Positions 7,830-16,265 of a stretch of 24,166 nucleotides of DNA are shown piece after piece; within the stretch, counting starts at the first letter, position 1; every line of letters starts with the position of its first letter. A program made the translations under genes and the position numbers. Origin of the DNA: a bacterium (GTDB lineage: Bacteria; Bacillota; Bacilli; Lactobacillales; Streptococcaceae); NCBI GenBank assembly GCA_905221505.1, contig CAJNDL010000030.1, forward strand, positions 1-24,166. Reading direction: 5' to 3'. The notes beneath the pieces are model-generated. The model worked only from the letters and a program-made list of their open reading frames with translations. It did no database searches and was not told where the DNA came from.

Positions 7830-8981
7830 ATGAAACAATTTTTAGAACGTGCCAGTATTTTGGCTCTCTCCCTCGTTTTGATTACGTCCTTTTCGATTTC
7901 AAGTGCCCTACCAGCCATGTTTGACTATTATCAAGGTTATCCTAAGGAACAAATTGAGCTTTTGGCGAGCTTGCCTTCCTTTGGGATCATGATCATGTTA
8001 CTACTAAATGGTTTCTTAGAAAAAATATTCCCTGAGCGCTTACAGATTAGTTTGGGTTTACTGATTTTATCACTGAGCGGGACGGCTCCCTTCTGGTATC
8101 AAGCCTATCCTTTTGTATTTGGAACACGGATTCTCTTTGGTTTGGGTGTTGGGATGATTAATGCTAAGGCTATTTCCATTATCAGTGAACGCTATCAAGG
8201 AAAAACGCGAATTCAGATGTTAGGGCTACGCGGTTCTGCAGAGGTCGTGGGAGCTTCTCTCATTACCTTGGCAGTCGGTCAGTTGTTGGCCTTTGGTTGG
8301 ACAGCTACTTTCTTAGCCTATAGTGCTGGATTTTTGGTGCTGACTCTTTATCTACTCTTTGTCCCTTATGGAAAATCAAAGAAAGAAGTCAAGAAAAAAG
8401 CGAAGGATACAAGTCGTTTAACTCGTGAAATGAAAGGCTTGATTTTTACTCTAGCTATTGAAGCGGCAGTTGTAGTTTGTACCAATACGGCTATTACTAT
8501 CCGTATTCCAAGTTTGATGGTGGAAAGAGGACTTGGAGATGCCCAGTTATCTAGTTTTGTTCTTAGTGTCATGCAGTTGATCGGGATTGTGGCTGGTGTG
8601 AGTTTTTCTTTCTTGATTTCTATCTTTAAAGAAAAGTTGCTCCTCTGGTCTGGCATTACCTTTGGCTTAGGGCAAATTGTGATTGCCCTGTCTCCATCCT
8701 TGTGGGTGGTAGTGGCAGGAAGCATTTTGGCTGGTTTTGCCTACAGTGTAGCCTTGACGACGGTCTTTCAACTTGTCTCTGAACGAATTCCAGCCAAACT
8801 CCTCAATCAAGCAACCTCATATGCGGTTTTAGGCTGTAGTTTTGGAGCCTTTACGACCCCATTCGTTCTAGGTGCAATAGGGTTACTAACTCACAATGGA
8901 ATGCTGGTCTTTGCCATTTTAGGATCCTGGTTGATTGTAACCTCTATCTTTGTTATGTACCTACTTCAAAAGAGAGCTTAG
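7830..8981 (+). CDS. Major facilitator superfamily transporter
   Basis: A 383-residue protein with about 12 hydrophobic helices and a central charged loop (about residues 180-200, rich in Lys). This is the 6+6 architecture of MFS permeases. The segment FGTRILFGLGVGMINAKAIS followed by SERYQG near helix 4-5 resembles the conserved loop of cyanate/CynX- and multidrug-type MFS proteins. Substrate cannot be read from sequence. GAAAGAG precedes the ATG. It appears monocistronic: a hairpin terminator precedes it and another overlaps its stop codon. No adjacent regulator gene is present. Confidence 0.85.
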   Translation: MKQFLERASILALSLVLITSFSISSALPAMFDYYQGYPKEQIELLASLPSFGIMIMLLLNGFLEKIFPERLQISLGLLILSLSGTAPFWYQAYPFVFGTRILFGLGVGMINAKAISIISERYQGKTRIQMLGLRGSAEVVGASLITLAVGQLLAFGWTATFLAYSAGFLVLTLYLLFVPYGKSKKEVKKKAKDTSRLTREMKGLIFTLAIEAAVVVCTNTAITIRIPSLMVERGLGDAQLSSFVLSVMQLIGIVAGVSFSFLISIFKEKLLLWSGITFGLGQIVIALSPSLWVVVAGSILAGFAYSVALTTVFQLVSERIPAKLLNQATSYAVLGCSFGAFTTPFVLGAIGLLTHNGMLVFAILGSWLIVTSIFVMYLLQKRA

Positions 8982-9005
8982 GATTGATTCCTAAGTTTTT
9001 CTTTT
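8977..9005 (+). terminator. Terminator overlapping the MFS stop codon
   Basis: CTTAGGA (8977-8983) pairs perfectly with TCCTAAG (8989-8995) around a 5-nt loop, followed by TTTTTCTTTTT. The left arm contains the TAG stop at 8979-8981. Confidence 0.85.
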
Positions 9006-9043
9006 TGGAACTTTTGTACCCAGACAATTATAAATTTTCTAGC

Positions 9044-9072
9044 TTGTTACGAGACTAATTTCTTGATAAAAT
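9044..9072 (+). promoter_or_regulatory. Promoter of truA operon (leaderless candidate)
   Basis: TTGTTA (9044-9049), a 17-bp spacer and TAAAAT (9067-9072). The predicted transcription start falls at 9079-9080, on or one base before the ATG of truA. GAGG at 9074-9077 is only 2 nt from the ATG and would lie upstream of the RNA start. Confidence 0.65.
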
Positions 9073-9079
9073 AGAGGTT

Positions 9080-9829
9080 ATGACGAGATATAAAGCAACT
9101 ATTTCCTATGATGGTTACGCCTTTGCTGGCTTTCAGCGCCAGCCTCATGCGCGTAGCGTTCAGGAAGAAATTGAAAAAACCTTGACTAGATTGAATAAGG
9201 GGCAAGCCATTACCGTTCACGGTGCTGGTAGGACTGATAGTGGGGTTCATGCTTTGGGACAGGTTATTCATTTTGACCTGCCTTATCAAATGGATGAGGA
9301 AAAACTTCGCTTTGCTCTGGATACCCAGTCCCCTGAAGATATTGATGTGATTTCGATTGAGCTTGTGGCGGATGATTTTCATTGTCGTTACGCTAAGCAC
9401 AGCAAGACCTATGAGTTTATCGTGGATAGGGGCCGTCCTAAAAATCCCATGCGCCGTCACTATGCTACTCACTTTCCTTATCCACTCGATGTGGAGCGGA
9501 TGCAGGAGGCCGTCAAGAAATTAGAAGGAACCCATGATTTCACAGGTTTTACAGCATCTGGAACTAGCGTAGAAGACAAGGTTCGCACCATTACAGAAGC
9601 TAGTTTAACAGTCGATGAGACAGGGCAGTTTTTGACCTTTACCTTTTCAGGAAATGGTTTCTTGTATAAACAGATTCGCAATATGGTGGGGACGCTGCTC
9701 AAAATAGGAAACAATCGGATGCCAGTAGAGCAGATTGACTTGATTTTAGAGAAGAAGGACAGGCAGTTAGCAGGTCCAACGGCAGCACCAAATGGCTTGT
9801 ATTTAAAGGAGATTCGTTATGAAGAATAA
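9080..9829 (+). CDS. truA: tRNA pseudouridine synthase A (TruA)
   Basis: A 249-residue pseudouridine synthase that modifies positions 38-40 of the tRNA anticodon arm. The catalytic aspartate is Asp53 in the motif [17 protein letters not shown]-contacting segments such as [10 protein letters not shown] and the late [14 protein letters not shown] block are present. The N-terminal [12 protein letters not shown] is the normal family start, so the ATG at 9080 is secure even though no properly spaced ribosome binding site precedes it. It overlaps the downstream kinase gene by 11 nt, forming a three-gene operon. Confidence 0.95.
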   Translation: MTRYKATISYDGYAFAGFQRQPHARSVQEEIEKTLTRLNKGQAITVHGAGRTDSGVHALGQVIHFDLPYQMDEEKLRFALDTQSPEDIDVISIELVADDFHCRYAKHSKTYEFIVDRGRPKNPMRRHYATHFPYPLDVERMQEAVKKLEGTHDFTGFTASGTSVEDKVRTITEASLTVDETGQFLTFTFSGNGFLYKQIRNMVGTLLKIGNNRMPVEQIDLILEKKDRQLAGPTAAPNGLYLKEIRYEE

Positions 9830-10592
9830 TCGTATTTTAGCACTTTCTGGAAATGATATTTTTAGTGGCGGTGGATTATCGGCTGATTTAGCCACTTATA
9901 CTTTGAACGGCTTGCATGGCTTTGTAGCAGTGACTTGTTTGACAGCCTTGACAGAGAAGGGTTTTGAAGTCTTTCCAACTGACGATGCCATTTTTCAACA
10001 TGAATTAAATAGCTTGAGAGATGTGGAGTTTGGGGGAATTAAAATCGGTCTTCTCCCTACTGTTAGTGTGGCTGAGAAGGCTTTGGACTTTATCAAGCAG
10101 CGCCCAGGTGTGCCTGTGGTATTGGACCCTGTCTTGGTCTGCAAGGAAACGCACGATGTGGCTGTAAGTGAACTCTGCCAAGAGTTGATTCGCTTTTTCC
10201 CTCATGTCAGTGTGATTACGCCTAACCTCCCAGAAGCAGAATTATTGGCTGGTCAGGAAATCAAAACCTTGGAAGACATGAAAACTGCAGCGCAGAAATT
10301 GCATGACTTAGGAGCGCCAGCAGTTATTATCAAGGGAGGCAATCGCCTTAGTCAGGACAAGGCTGTAGATGTCTTTTATGATGGCCAAACCTTTACGGTC
10401 CTAGAAAATCCTGTCATCCAAGGTCAAAATGCTGGTGCAGGTTGTACCTTTGCCTCAAGCATTGCCAGTCACTTGGTCAAAGGTGATGAACTTTTACCAG
10501 CAATAGAAAGCTCGAAGGCTTTCGTTTACCGTGCCATTGCACAAGCAGATCAATATGGAGTAAGACAATATGAAGCAAACCAAAACAACTAA
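9819..10592 (+). CDS. pdxK: PdxK/ThiD-type pyridoxal / hydroxymethylpyrimidine kinase
   Basis: A 257-residue ribokinase-fold kinase of the ThiD/PdxK family, which phosphorylates hydroxymethylpyrimidine and/or pyridoxal with ATP. The substrate loop reads [16 protein letters not shown] near the N-terminus, differing from the GSDSSGGAGIQADL of classical ThiD. The C-terminal anion-hole motif [10 protein letters not shown] retains the cysteine found in the dual-activity PdxK-ThiD group. AAAGGAG precedes the ATG within truA, which it overlaps by 11 nt. It overlaps the following ECF S-component gene by 23 nt; vitamin kinase plus uptake in one operon suggests the kinase traps an imported B6 or B1 precursor. 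Which substrate dominates cannot be decided from sequence. Confidence 0.85.
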   Translation: MKNNRILALSGNDIFSGGGLSADLATYTLNGLHGFVAVTCLTALTEKGFEVFPTDDAIFQHELNSLRDVEFGGIKIGLLPTVSVAEKALDFIKQRPGVPVVLDPVLVCKETHDVAVSELCQELIRFFPHVSVITPNLPEAELLAGQEIKTLEDMKTAAQKLHDLGAPAVIIKGGNRLSQDKAVDVFYDGQTFTVLENPVIQGQNAGAGCTFASSIASHLVKGDELLPAIESSKAFVYRAIAQADQYGVRQYEANQNN

Positions 10593-11031
10593 AATCGCCC
10601 TTGTATCCCTCTTAACCGCCCTTTCTGTGGTTCTAGGTTATTTCCTAAAAATTCCAACACCAACAGGCATTTTAACTCTTTTAGATGCGGGTATCTTCTT
10701 TGCGGCCTTTTATTTTGGAAGTAAAGAGGGAGCCGTCGTTGGAGGACTAGCAGGTTTCTTAATTGACCTCTTATCAGGCTACCCTCAGTGGATGTTCTTT
10801 AGCTTGGTCAACCATGGCTTGCAGGGATTTTTTGCAGGATTTAAAGGCAAAACTCAGTGGCTAGGCCTTATTTTGGCAACTATTGCCATGGTAGGTGGCT
10901 ACGCCCTAGGTTCAACTTTAATGAATGGCTGGGCAGCTGCCCTACCAGAAATCCTACCAAATTTCATGCAAAATATTGTAGGAATGATTGTAGGCTTTAT
11001 CCTTAGTCAAAGTATCAAGAAGATTAAATAA
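10570..11031 (+). CDS. ECF transporter S component (putative B6/B1-precursor specific)
   Basis: A 153-residue integral membrane protein with about five to six hydrophobic helices. It has the small-residue N-terminal helix (ALVSLLTALSVVLGY) typical of energy-coupling-factor S components, which dock on the shared EcfT/EcfAA' module through this surface. The PTGILTLLDAG and GGLAGFLIDLLSGYPQ segments are those of PdxU/HmpT/ThiW-like vitamin S proteins. Substrate is inferred from the adjacent kinase, not read from residues. GGAG lies 10 nt before the ATG. The first 23 nt overlap the kinase gene. The EcfA/EcfT genes are elsewhere, as usual for group II ECF systems. Confidence 0.85.
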   Translation: MKQTKTTKIALVSLLTALSVVLGYFLKIPTPTGILTLLDAGIFFAAFYFGSKEGAVVGGLAGFLIDLLSGYPQWMFFSLVNHGLQGFFAGFKGKTQWLGLILATIAMVGGYALGSTLMNGWAAALPEILPNFMQNIVGMIVGFILSQSIKKIK

Positions 11032-11061
11032 AGAGCCGGCTAAAAGTTCTAAAAATCAGCA

Positions 11062-11110
11062 AAAACGCATAGTATCAGGTGTTGAAAAACTCGATACTAT
11101 GCGTTTTATT
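11062..11110. terminator. Long-stem terminator, SPRITE-like repeat copy 1
   Basis: A perfect 15-bp stem pairs 11062-11076 with 11093-11107, flanked by A-run and T-run, so it could terminate in both directions between the convergent ECF and pepQ genes. The hairpin plus about 15 following bases (TGTGGGAAGATTT) recur at 21445-21508 in the opposite orientation. Dispersed terminator-like repeats named SPRITE are known in pneumococcus; assignment to that family is from memory. Confidence 0.75.
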
Positions 11111-11123
11111 GTGGGAAGATTTT

Positions 11124-11319
11124 ATACTCTTCGAAAATCTCTTCAAACCGCGTCAACGTCGCTTTGCCGTAGATATGGTTACTGACTTCGTCAGTTCTAT
11201 CCACAACCTCAAAACAGTGTTTTGAGCTGACTTCATCAGTCTTATCTACAACCTCAAAACAGTGTTTTGATCAACCTGCGGCTAGTTTCCTAGTTTGCTC
11301 TTTGATTTTAATTGAGTAT
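11124..11319 (+). repeat. BOX element 2 (boxA-boxB x2-boxC)
   Basis: A 196-bp BOX repeat: boxA 11124-11182 (59 bp, the classical length), boxB units at 11183-11227 and 11228-11272 (45 bp each), and boxC 11273-11319. It has the same orientation as BOX 1. The second boxB ends TGATC instead of TGAGC. It lies between the SPRITE-like hairpin and the pepQ stop, separating two converging genes. Confidence 0.95.
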
Positions 11320-11329
11320 TAGATGAATA

Positions 11330-12412
11330 TTAATCAAAATAAAGCAAATCTTTGCTGGTGCTTGTAAAGAGGTCAAAGCCATCCTTTGTAACAACACCGC
11401 AGTCTTCGATACGGACACCGACTTTACCAGGGATATAGATACCTGGTTCAACAGAGAAGCACATGCCTTCTTCGATGACCATGTCGTTTCCTTCCATGAT
11501 AGATGGGAATTCGTGGACATCCATACCGATTCCGTGACCGAGCCGGTGGTTGAAGTATTCACCGTAACCAGCTTTTTCGATGACTTCACGGGCAGCGCGG
11601 TCCACTTCATGGGCAGTCACACCTGGTTTGATAAAGTCAAGAGCAGCTTGTTGGGCTTCAAGAGTCAAGTTGTAAATATCTTTCTTGAATTGGTCTGGTT
11701 TACCGACAGCGACTGTACGAGTCATATCTGACGCGTAGCCGTTGACGAGGACACCAAGGTCAAAGAGGAGAAGAGCATCATTTTCAACCTTGTTAGCTGC
11801 TGGAATGCCGTGTGGATTTGCAGCATTATCACCAGTCAAGACCATGGTATCAAAGCTCATTTCATAACCTTCACGTTTCATGGCAAAGTCGATTTGAGCG
11901 ATAATATCTGTCTCGGTCTTATCAAGAGAAATATTATCAAAACCAATATGAACAGCCTTATCAGCATAAAGACCTGCAACCATCATTTTTTGCACTTCAT
12001 CTGCTGATTTGATGAGGCGCATGCGTTGGATACGAGGAGTGAGATTTTCAAACTCAGCAGTTTCAAAGACTGTTTTCAAGCCATGATATTTGGTCAAGAT
12101 GAGATTGTCAAACTCAACAGCGACACGTTTGAAGTCGTGCTGTGGAAGAGCATGTTTCATTTTTTGCCATGGATTTTCAGAGTCTACATAGCCCACAACT
12201 GGGAAAGAGACAGTGCTGCTTGCACGCTCAACCTCAAGGGCTGGGACAAAGAGGAGAGGTTCCTGATCCGCTAGGACAAAAAGGAACATTTGGCGTTCAT
12301 GGGGATCACTGTAAAAGCCAGTGAGGTAATTGATTGTGACGGGGTCAGATACGACAGCGACGTCTAGTTTTTCTGATTCAAGATATGTTACGATTTGTTG
12401 TAATTTAGACAT
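11330..12412 (-). CDS. pepQ: Xaa-Pro dipeptidase/aminopeptidase (M24 family)
   Basis: A 360-residue cytosolic metallopeptidase that cleaves the bond before proline in X-Pro peptides. The N-terminal creatinase-like domain (about 1-125) precedes the pita-bread M24 domain. Dinuclear metal ligands are visible: Asp in LLFDLGVLVNG, Asp in ASDMTRTVAVG, His in RLGHGIGMDVHEFP, Glu in FSVEPGIYIPG and Glu in VGVRIEDCGVV. Length fits PepQ or PepP-like streptococcal prolidases. A good ribosome binding site (AAGAAGG) precedes the ATG on the minus strand. It is transcribed separately from gatD, whose terminator lies just upstream. No ccpA, a common pepQ neighbour, is adjacent; another pepQ-like gene may exist elsewhere. 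Confidence 0.88.
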   Translation of the reverse strand: MSKLQQIVTYLESEKLDVAVVSDPVTINYLTGFYSDPHERQMFLFVLADQEPLLFVPALEVERASSTVSFPVVGYVDSENPWQKMKHALPQHDFKRVAVEFDNLILTKYHGLKTVFETAEFENLTPRIQRMRLIKSADEVQKMMVAGLYADKAVHIGFDNISLDKTETDIIAQIDFAMKREGYEMSFDTMVLTGDNAANPHGIPAANKVENDALLLFDLGVLVNGYASDMTRTVAVGKPDQFKKDIYNLTLEAQQAALDFIKPGVTAHEVDRAAREVIEKAGYGEYFNHRLGHGIGMDVHEFPSIMEGNDMVIEEGMCFSVEPGIYIPGKVGVRIEDCGVVTKDGFDLFTSTSKDLLYFD

Positions 12413-12436
12413 ATGCTACCTTCTTTCTACCCCTCT

Positions 12437-12465
12437 ATTTTGGCAAAAAAAGAGAGAAAATGCAA
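12437..12465 (-). promoter_or_regulatory. Candidate promoter of pepQ
   Basis: Minus strand TTGCAT (12460-12465), a 17-bp spacer and CAAAAT (12437-12442) with a TGc extension. The hexamers are poor, but position is right, giving a leader of about 18 nt that holds the ribosome binding site. Confidence 0.4.
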
Positions 12466-12485
12466 GGGAGAAGGGTAAAAGAACA

Positions 12486-12521
12486 GCTAAAAAGAACTCC
12501 GACAAGATAACGGAGTTCTTT
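12486..12521 (-). terminator. Terminator of the murT-gatD operon
   Basis: A perfect 11-bp stem pairs 12491-12501 with 12511-12521 around a 9-nt loop. Read on the minus strand it ends in a run of T residues. It is 18 nt beyond the gatD stop. Confidence 0.9.
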
Positions 12522-12538
12522 GATATAGTTTTCTTAAT

Positions 12539-13321
12539 TTAAGAAAAGTCAGCCTTGCTTTTGACGTCGCTATATTCTTCAGCGATTTCTTGGCTGAGAA
12601 TGTCCTCATAGGCAGGGAGTTGGATATCCTGACCATATTTCTTCTTGAGGGCAGTAGTGACTAGGCGATAGGCTAGATTGGCATTACGAGAGAGGATAGG
12701 TCCGTGGAAGTAAGAACCAAAGACATTCTTATAATGAACCCCTTCGCCGACCTTTTCTTCGTTATTTCCATTTCCATAAACCACCTGTCCCAGCGGTTTT
12801 TGGTCATCAGAAAGGAAGGTACGACCCTGGTGATTTTCAAAACCATAATAGGTTTCATCGAAATCTTCATTGTGAATCTTGATGTCACCGATAAAGCGGT
12901 TATTAGTCTGGTTGAGGGTATAATGGCCCATGACACCGAGCCCTTCGATGCGTTTTCCTGAAGCCTCAACATAATATTGTCCCAATAGTTGGAAACCACC
13001 GCAGATAGCGAGAACCACACCGTCGTTTTGGATGTAGTTGTCAATGCTCTCTTTTTTAGCAGGTAGGTCGTCTGCAATGATACTCTGTTCAAAGTCTTGA
13101 CCGCCACCGAAAAAGGCGATATCATAGTGGTTTTCATCAAAATCATCATGGAGAGAAACGATGTCAACTGTCACATGGGCCCCCATCTTTTCAGCCACAT
13201 ACTTGAGCATGAGGATGTTTCCATTGTCCCCGTAGGTATTCATGAGGTTGCCATAGAGGTGGGCAATGTTGAGTTGATAAGGGTAATTGCCAGCTTTTGA
13301 GGAAAGTGAAGTATAAACCAT
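12539..13321 (-). CDS. gatD: Lipid II isoglutaminyl synthase, glutaminase subunit GatD
   Basis: A 260-residue class I glutamine amidotransferase-like protein (CobB/CobQ type). With MurT it amidates the alpha-carboxyl of D-Glu in lipid II to D-isoglutamine, which streptococci need for peptidoglycan cross-linking. The nucleophile is Cys107 in [12 protein letters not shown]. The catalytic histidine is in [19 protein letters not shown] contributes to the glutamine pocket. Its ATG shares one base with the murT stop (TAATG at 13321) and AAGGAG lies inside the murT end, so expression is coupled in a fixed ratio, as expected for an obligate heterodimer. Confidence 0.95.
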   Translation of the reverse strand: MVYTSLSSKAGNYPYQLNIAHLYGNLMNTYGDNGNILMLKYVAEKMGAHVTVDIVSLHDDFDENHYDIAFFGGGQDFEQSIIADDLPAKKESIDNYIQNDGVVLAICGGFQLLGQYYVEASGKRIEGLGVMGHYTLNQTNNRFIGDIKIHNEDFDETYYGFENHQGRTFLSDDQKPLGQVVYGNGNNEEKVGEGVHYKNVFGSYFHGPILSRNANLAYRLVTTALKKKYGQDIQLPAYEDILSQEIAEEYSDVKSKADFS

Positions 13322-14664
13322 TAGTTCATCTCCTTTCTAACAATCTGACGACTAGCCAGCAGTTCTCGGAATTCCAGCATAGCAGTATAGGTAGCTAGGA
13401 TATAAGCATGCCTGCAGTCTTGGTTTTCAATGGTCTTGAGAACTTGCTCCAGACTACTTGTTTCAGTGATTTTATCAGCTGGGTAACCAGTCACACGAAG
13501 ACGACGAGCGATTTCAGAATGACGAACACCGCCAGCGTTGATTTCAGGGATGTCCATCTCAGTGATTTGTTCAAAGTCCGCATCCCAGATCCAGCTGGTA
13601 TCAATACCATCAGCATAGTTGGCATTAAGAAGAACAGATAAACTAAATGGGTAAGGTGCTAGTTTAATCATCTCGATAGTTTGGGTTGCACCGACTGGAT
13701 TTTTAATCAAGACCAGGGTGCATTCTTTATCACCGATATGGAAGGTTTCCTGACGACCAAAGACAGCACGACTCTTGTCAAATCCTTGCTTGATGAGTTG
13801 TGAATCTGCACCGAGGAAACGGGCAATAGCAACTGCAGCAAGAGCATTGTAGATATTGTAGAGTCCACCGATTTGGATACCGTATTCTTGGCCGTCGATG
13901 ACAAAGCGAGAGCGATTGTTGGTCAACTCAACCAGTTCTGTCAAGCGATAGTCTAGATCAGGACGTTTACATCCACAACCTTCACAGATATAGGCACCCA
14001 AGTTTGCATAGGTATTGTGCTCATATTTGAGGATGCTTTGACAGTCAGGACAGAGAATTCCTTCTGTATTATAGTGAGCCAGTTGGGCTGGCCCTTTCTC
14101 CAAGTCAAAACCAAAATACTCTACAGGATTTGGAATAGCTGGCTTGTAGAAAAGTGGACTGTCTCCATTAAGGAGAACAGTAGCCGTAGGTACCTTACGA
14201 ATAGCATCCAAAATCATCTTATAAGTTGTGTAAATCTCACCATAGCGGTCCATCTGGTCACGGAAGATATTCGTGATGACAAAAAGGCTTGGCTGGATAT
14301 AGTCACAGATACGAGATAGACTGGCTTCGTCGATTTCGAGGACGGCAATATTTTTCCCAGTTTTAGAAGATTTGGCTGTTAAGAAGGTTGTTGCAATTCC
14401 TGTAATCATGTTGGCACCGCTTGGGTTGGTCAGAACTTGACCATAAACCTCTTTTAAAATGCCGACAGTCAGGGCAGTTGTCAAGGTTTTTCCGTTGGTT
14501 CCAGTGACCACGACAATCTCGTAGTTCTTAGCAAGGTTTTGTAAAATATCTTTATCAAATTGAAGGGCAAGTTTACCTGGGAGCGTACTTCCACGGCCAA
14601 GACGGCTTAAAACGAAGTGGGAAGAACGCCCAGCAAGAAGGCCCAAAGTAGTTTTTAATTTCAT
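13321..14664 (-). CDS. murT: Lipid II isoglutaminyl synthase, Mur-ligase-like subunit MurT
   Basis: A 447-residue Mur ligase relative that activates lipid II glutamate with ATP and accepts ammonia from GatD. The ATP-binding P-loop GTNGKT is at residues 55-60. A four-cysteine zinc ribbon inserted in the central domain is visible as CPDC and, about 30 residues later, CEGC (followed by GCKRPD). The C-terminal DUF1727 region, which interacts with GatD, includes the conserved [11 protein letters not shown]. The first residues ([13 protein letters not shown]) are the normal family start. No Shine-Dalgarno sequence precedes the ATG; a perfect TATAAT ends 6 nt upstream, so the mRNA is probably leaderless. 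Confidence 0.95.
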   Translation of the reverse strand: MKLKTTLGLLAGRSSHFVLSRLGRGSTLPGKLALQFDKDILQNLAKNYEIVVVTGTNGKTLTTALTVGILKEVYGQVLTNPSGANMITGIATTFLTAKSSKTGKNIAVLEIDEASLSRICDYIQPSLFVITNIFRDQMDRYGEIYTTYKMILDAIRKVPTATVLLNGDSPLFYKPAIPNPVEYFGFDLEKGPAQLAHYNTEGILCPDCQSILKYEHNTYANLGAYICEGCGCKRPDLDYRLTELVELTNNRSRFVIDGQEYGIQIGGLYNIYNALAAVAIARFLGADSQLIKQGFDKSRAVFGRQETFHIGDKECTLVLIKNPVGATQTIEMIKLAPYPFSLSVLLNANYADGIDTSWIWDADFEQITEMDIPEINAGGVRHSEIARRLRVTGYPADKITETSSLEQVLKTIENQDCRHAYILATYTAMLEFRELLASRQIVRKEMN

Positions 14665-14670
14665 GTTTCT

Positions 14671-14679
14671 ATTATATCA
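14671..14679 (-). promoter_or_regulatory. Extended -10 promoter of murT-gatD (leaderless candidate)
   Basis: On the minus strand TGATATAAT has a perfect -10 (14671-14676) with a TGn extension and no good -35. The predicted RNA start, 7 nt downstream, is the A of the murT ATG at 14664. Confidence 0.65.
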
Positions 14680-14717
14680 TAAAAGAAAGAAAAGACAGAT
14701 TTGAGATTTCGCAGAAG

Positions 14718-14742
14718 TAAAAACAGCCCAAAGAGGGCTGTT
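14718..14742 (-). terminator. Terminator of the Har/RclA-like gene
   Basis: AACAGCCC (14722-14729) pairs perfectly with GGGCTGTT (14735-14742) around a 5-nt loop; on the minus strand it runs into TTTTT. Confidence 0.88.
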
Positions 14743-14762
14743 GAATACGATTAAATCTCAAC

Positions 14763-16079
14763 TTAAATCGCAAACAAGTCATTCAAGTTCTCAGCCAAGG
14801 TTGGGTGAGTGAAGATTTGTTTTGTGAAATAAGTGTAAGGAATCTTGTTGTCCATAGCAACAGTGATGATGTTGATGATTTCTTGAGAACCTTCTGAGAA
14901 GATGCTTGCTCCAAGAATTTCTTTTGTTTCAGTATTGACAACAGCTTTGAAGGCTCCACGAAGGTCTCCATTTACGTGACCGCGAGGCATTGCTGCAACA
15001 GGGATTTCCTTGACAGCGTATGGAAGTTTCAAATCAGCTGCTTGGCTTTCAGTCAAACCAACTTGTGAAAGTGCAGGTGTGATGAACATAGTATTTGGTA
15101 CATTGAGACGGTCTTCAAGTGTGTAGCTGCCATCTCCAGCAAGGTAGCTGTAAACAACACGGAAGTCATCAAGTGAAATGTAAGTAAATTGAAGTCCACC
15201 GTTGACATCTCCAACTGCAAAGACACCAGGAACGTTTGTTTGACAATGTTTGTCTACTTTAATAGCACCACGTTCAGTTAGTTCAATATCTGTATTTTCA
15301 AGTTGAAGTGGTTCTACATTTGGTTTGCGTCCAGTTGCGTAGAGAAGGGCATCGAAACGGTACGTTTCGTTTTCAGTTACGACAAGCACTTGGTCACCGT
15401 CGTTTTTAATTTCAGTGGTACGGATATTTTGAAGCAATTCAATGCCGTCTTCTTCCATGTATTGTTTAGCAAGAGCAGCGATTGAAGGTTCTGCACGAGG
15501 TAGGAAAGTATCCAAGGCATCTAGGACTGTAACCTTGCTTCCAAGTTTGTTGTAAAGGCCAGCAAATTCAAGACCGATATTTCCACCACCAAGGACTCCA
15601 AGTTTTTCAGGCAATTTGTCCAAATTTTGGATACCTGTTGAGTCAAAGACGTTCTTGCTTGTAGCAAGTCCTGGAATTGGCAAGACGTTTGAAATAGCAC
15701 CAGTGTTGATGACGATTGTTTCAGCAGTCAATTCTTGTTTTTCATCACCAGCTTGGATTTCGATGACTTTATTTGAAAGGAAGTGAGCTTCCGCATCAAA
15801 AATATCGACACCTGTACCAGCAATAGTCGCATAGTTTTTACCGTTGAGGCGACCAGTGATAGTGTTTTTGGTAGCAATGACTTCTTCAAAAGACAAGTCT
15901 TTCTCAGCAGCAACTAGCAAAGTTTTAGTTGGGATACAACCAATGTTGATACAAGTTCCACCGTACATAGCTTTGCTACGTTCAACGAGGGCAACTTTCT
16001 TGCCAGCTGAAGCCAATTTACCAGCTAGTGTTTTACCAGCTTTACCAAATCCGATAACGATTAAATCATAAGTTAACAT
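14763..16079 (-). CDS. har: FAD-dependent pyridine nucleotide-disulfide oxidoreductase, RclA/Har-like (hypothiocyanous acid reductase)
   Basis: A 438-residue flavoprotein disulfide reductase of the RclA/MerA-like subgroup. FAD motif GFGKAG is at residues 10-15. The redox-active pair is Cys43/Cys48 in GGTCINIGC. A second Rossmann motif (GGGNIGLEFAGLY) binds NAD(P)H. ATGRKPN, AVGDVNGG and the C-terminal FTHPTLAENL, with the interface His, are all present. Relatives in E. coli (RclA) and pneumococcus (Har) reduce hypothiocyanous acid made by host peroxidases. I assign that function from family and locus recall, with glutathione- or mercuric-reductase labels as older alternatives. I chose the ATG at 16079, preceded by AGGAGG, over an upstream in-frame ATG at 16133. 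Confidence 0.85.
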   Translation of the reverse strand: MLTYDLIVIGFGKAGKTLAGKLASAGKKVALVERSKAMYGGTCINIGCIPTKTLLVAAEKDLSFEEVIATKNTITGRLNGKNYATIAGTGVDIFDAEAHFLSNKVIEIQAGDEKQELTAETIVINTGAISNVLPIPGLATSKNVFDSTGIQNLDKLPEKLGVLGGGNIGLEFAGLYNKLGSKVTVLDALDTFLPRAEPSIAALAKQYMEEDGIELLQNIRTTEIKNDGDQVLVVTENETYRFDALLYATGRKPNVEPLQLENTDIELTERGAIKVDKHCQTNVPGVFAVGDVNGGLQFTYISLDDFRVVYSYLAGDGSYTLEDRLNVPNTMFITPALSQVGLTESQAADLKLPYAVKEIPVAAMPRGHVNGDLRGAFKAVVNTETKEILGASIFSEGSQEIINIITVAMDNKIPYTYFTKQIFTHPTLAENLNDLFAI

Positions 16080-16104
16080 TAATCTTCCTCCTATTTCGAA
16101 TTTC

Positions 16105-16113
16105 ATTCTAGCA
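16105..16113 (-). promoter_or_regulatory. Extended -10 promoter of the Har-like gene
   Basis: Minus-strand TGCTAGAAT has a good -10 (16105-16110) and TGn extension but no -35 at 17 bp. Start near 16098 gives a leader of about 19 nt containing AGGAGG. Confidence 0.55.
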
Positions 16114-16159
16114 CAAGAAAAAAACTTTTGCACAATTCTGCTACGCTTTAAAAAAGTTA

Positions 16160-16200
16160 ATGAAATAGTGGAAATTTCATCCTCATTTTCTAAGGAAAAT
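16160..16200. promoter_or_regulatory. Two adjacent palindromes between har and cshA (candidate operators)
   Basis: ATGAAAT (16160-16166) and ATTTCAT (16174-16180) form a perfect 7-bp inverted repeat around 7 nt. Five bases on, ATTTTC (16185-16190) and GAAAAT (16195-16200) form a 6-bp inverted repeat around 4 nt. They lie about 50-90 bp upstream of both divergent -10 boxes. The second resembles half-sites of a CodY box but has a 4-nt rather than 1-nt centre. No regulator is assigned. Confidence 0.35.
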
Positions 16201-16250
16201 CGTTTACATGACTTTATCGACGGATTTAACTATCTTTTGCTCTGGTCTTG

Positions 16251-16259
16251 TGTTATACT
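16251..16259 (+). promoter_or_regulatory. Extended -10 promoter of cshA
   Basis: TGTTATACT gives a TATACT -10 (16254-16259) with TGn extension. A start near 16266 implies an unusually long leader of about 143 nt before the GTG at 16409. Confidence 0.6.
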
Positions 16260-16265
16260 AGATAG

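Noticed and set aside
16185..16200. ATTTTC-TAAG-GAAAAT considered as a CodY box
   Set aside because: The half-sites are separated by 4 nt instead of 1 nt, which does not fit the CodY consensus.
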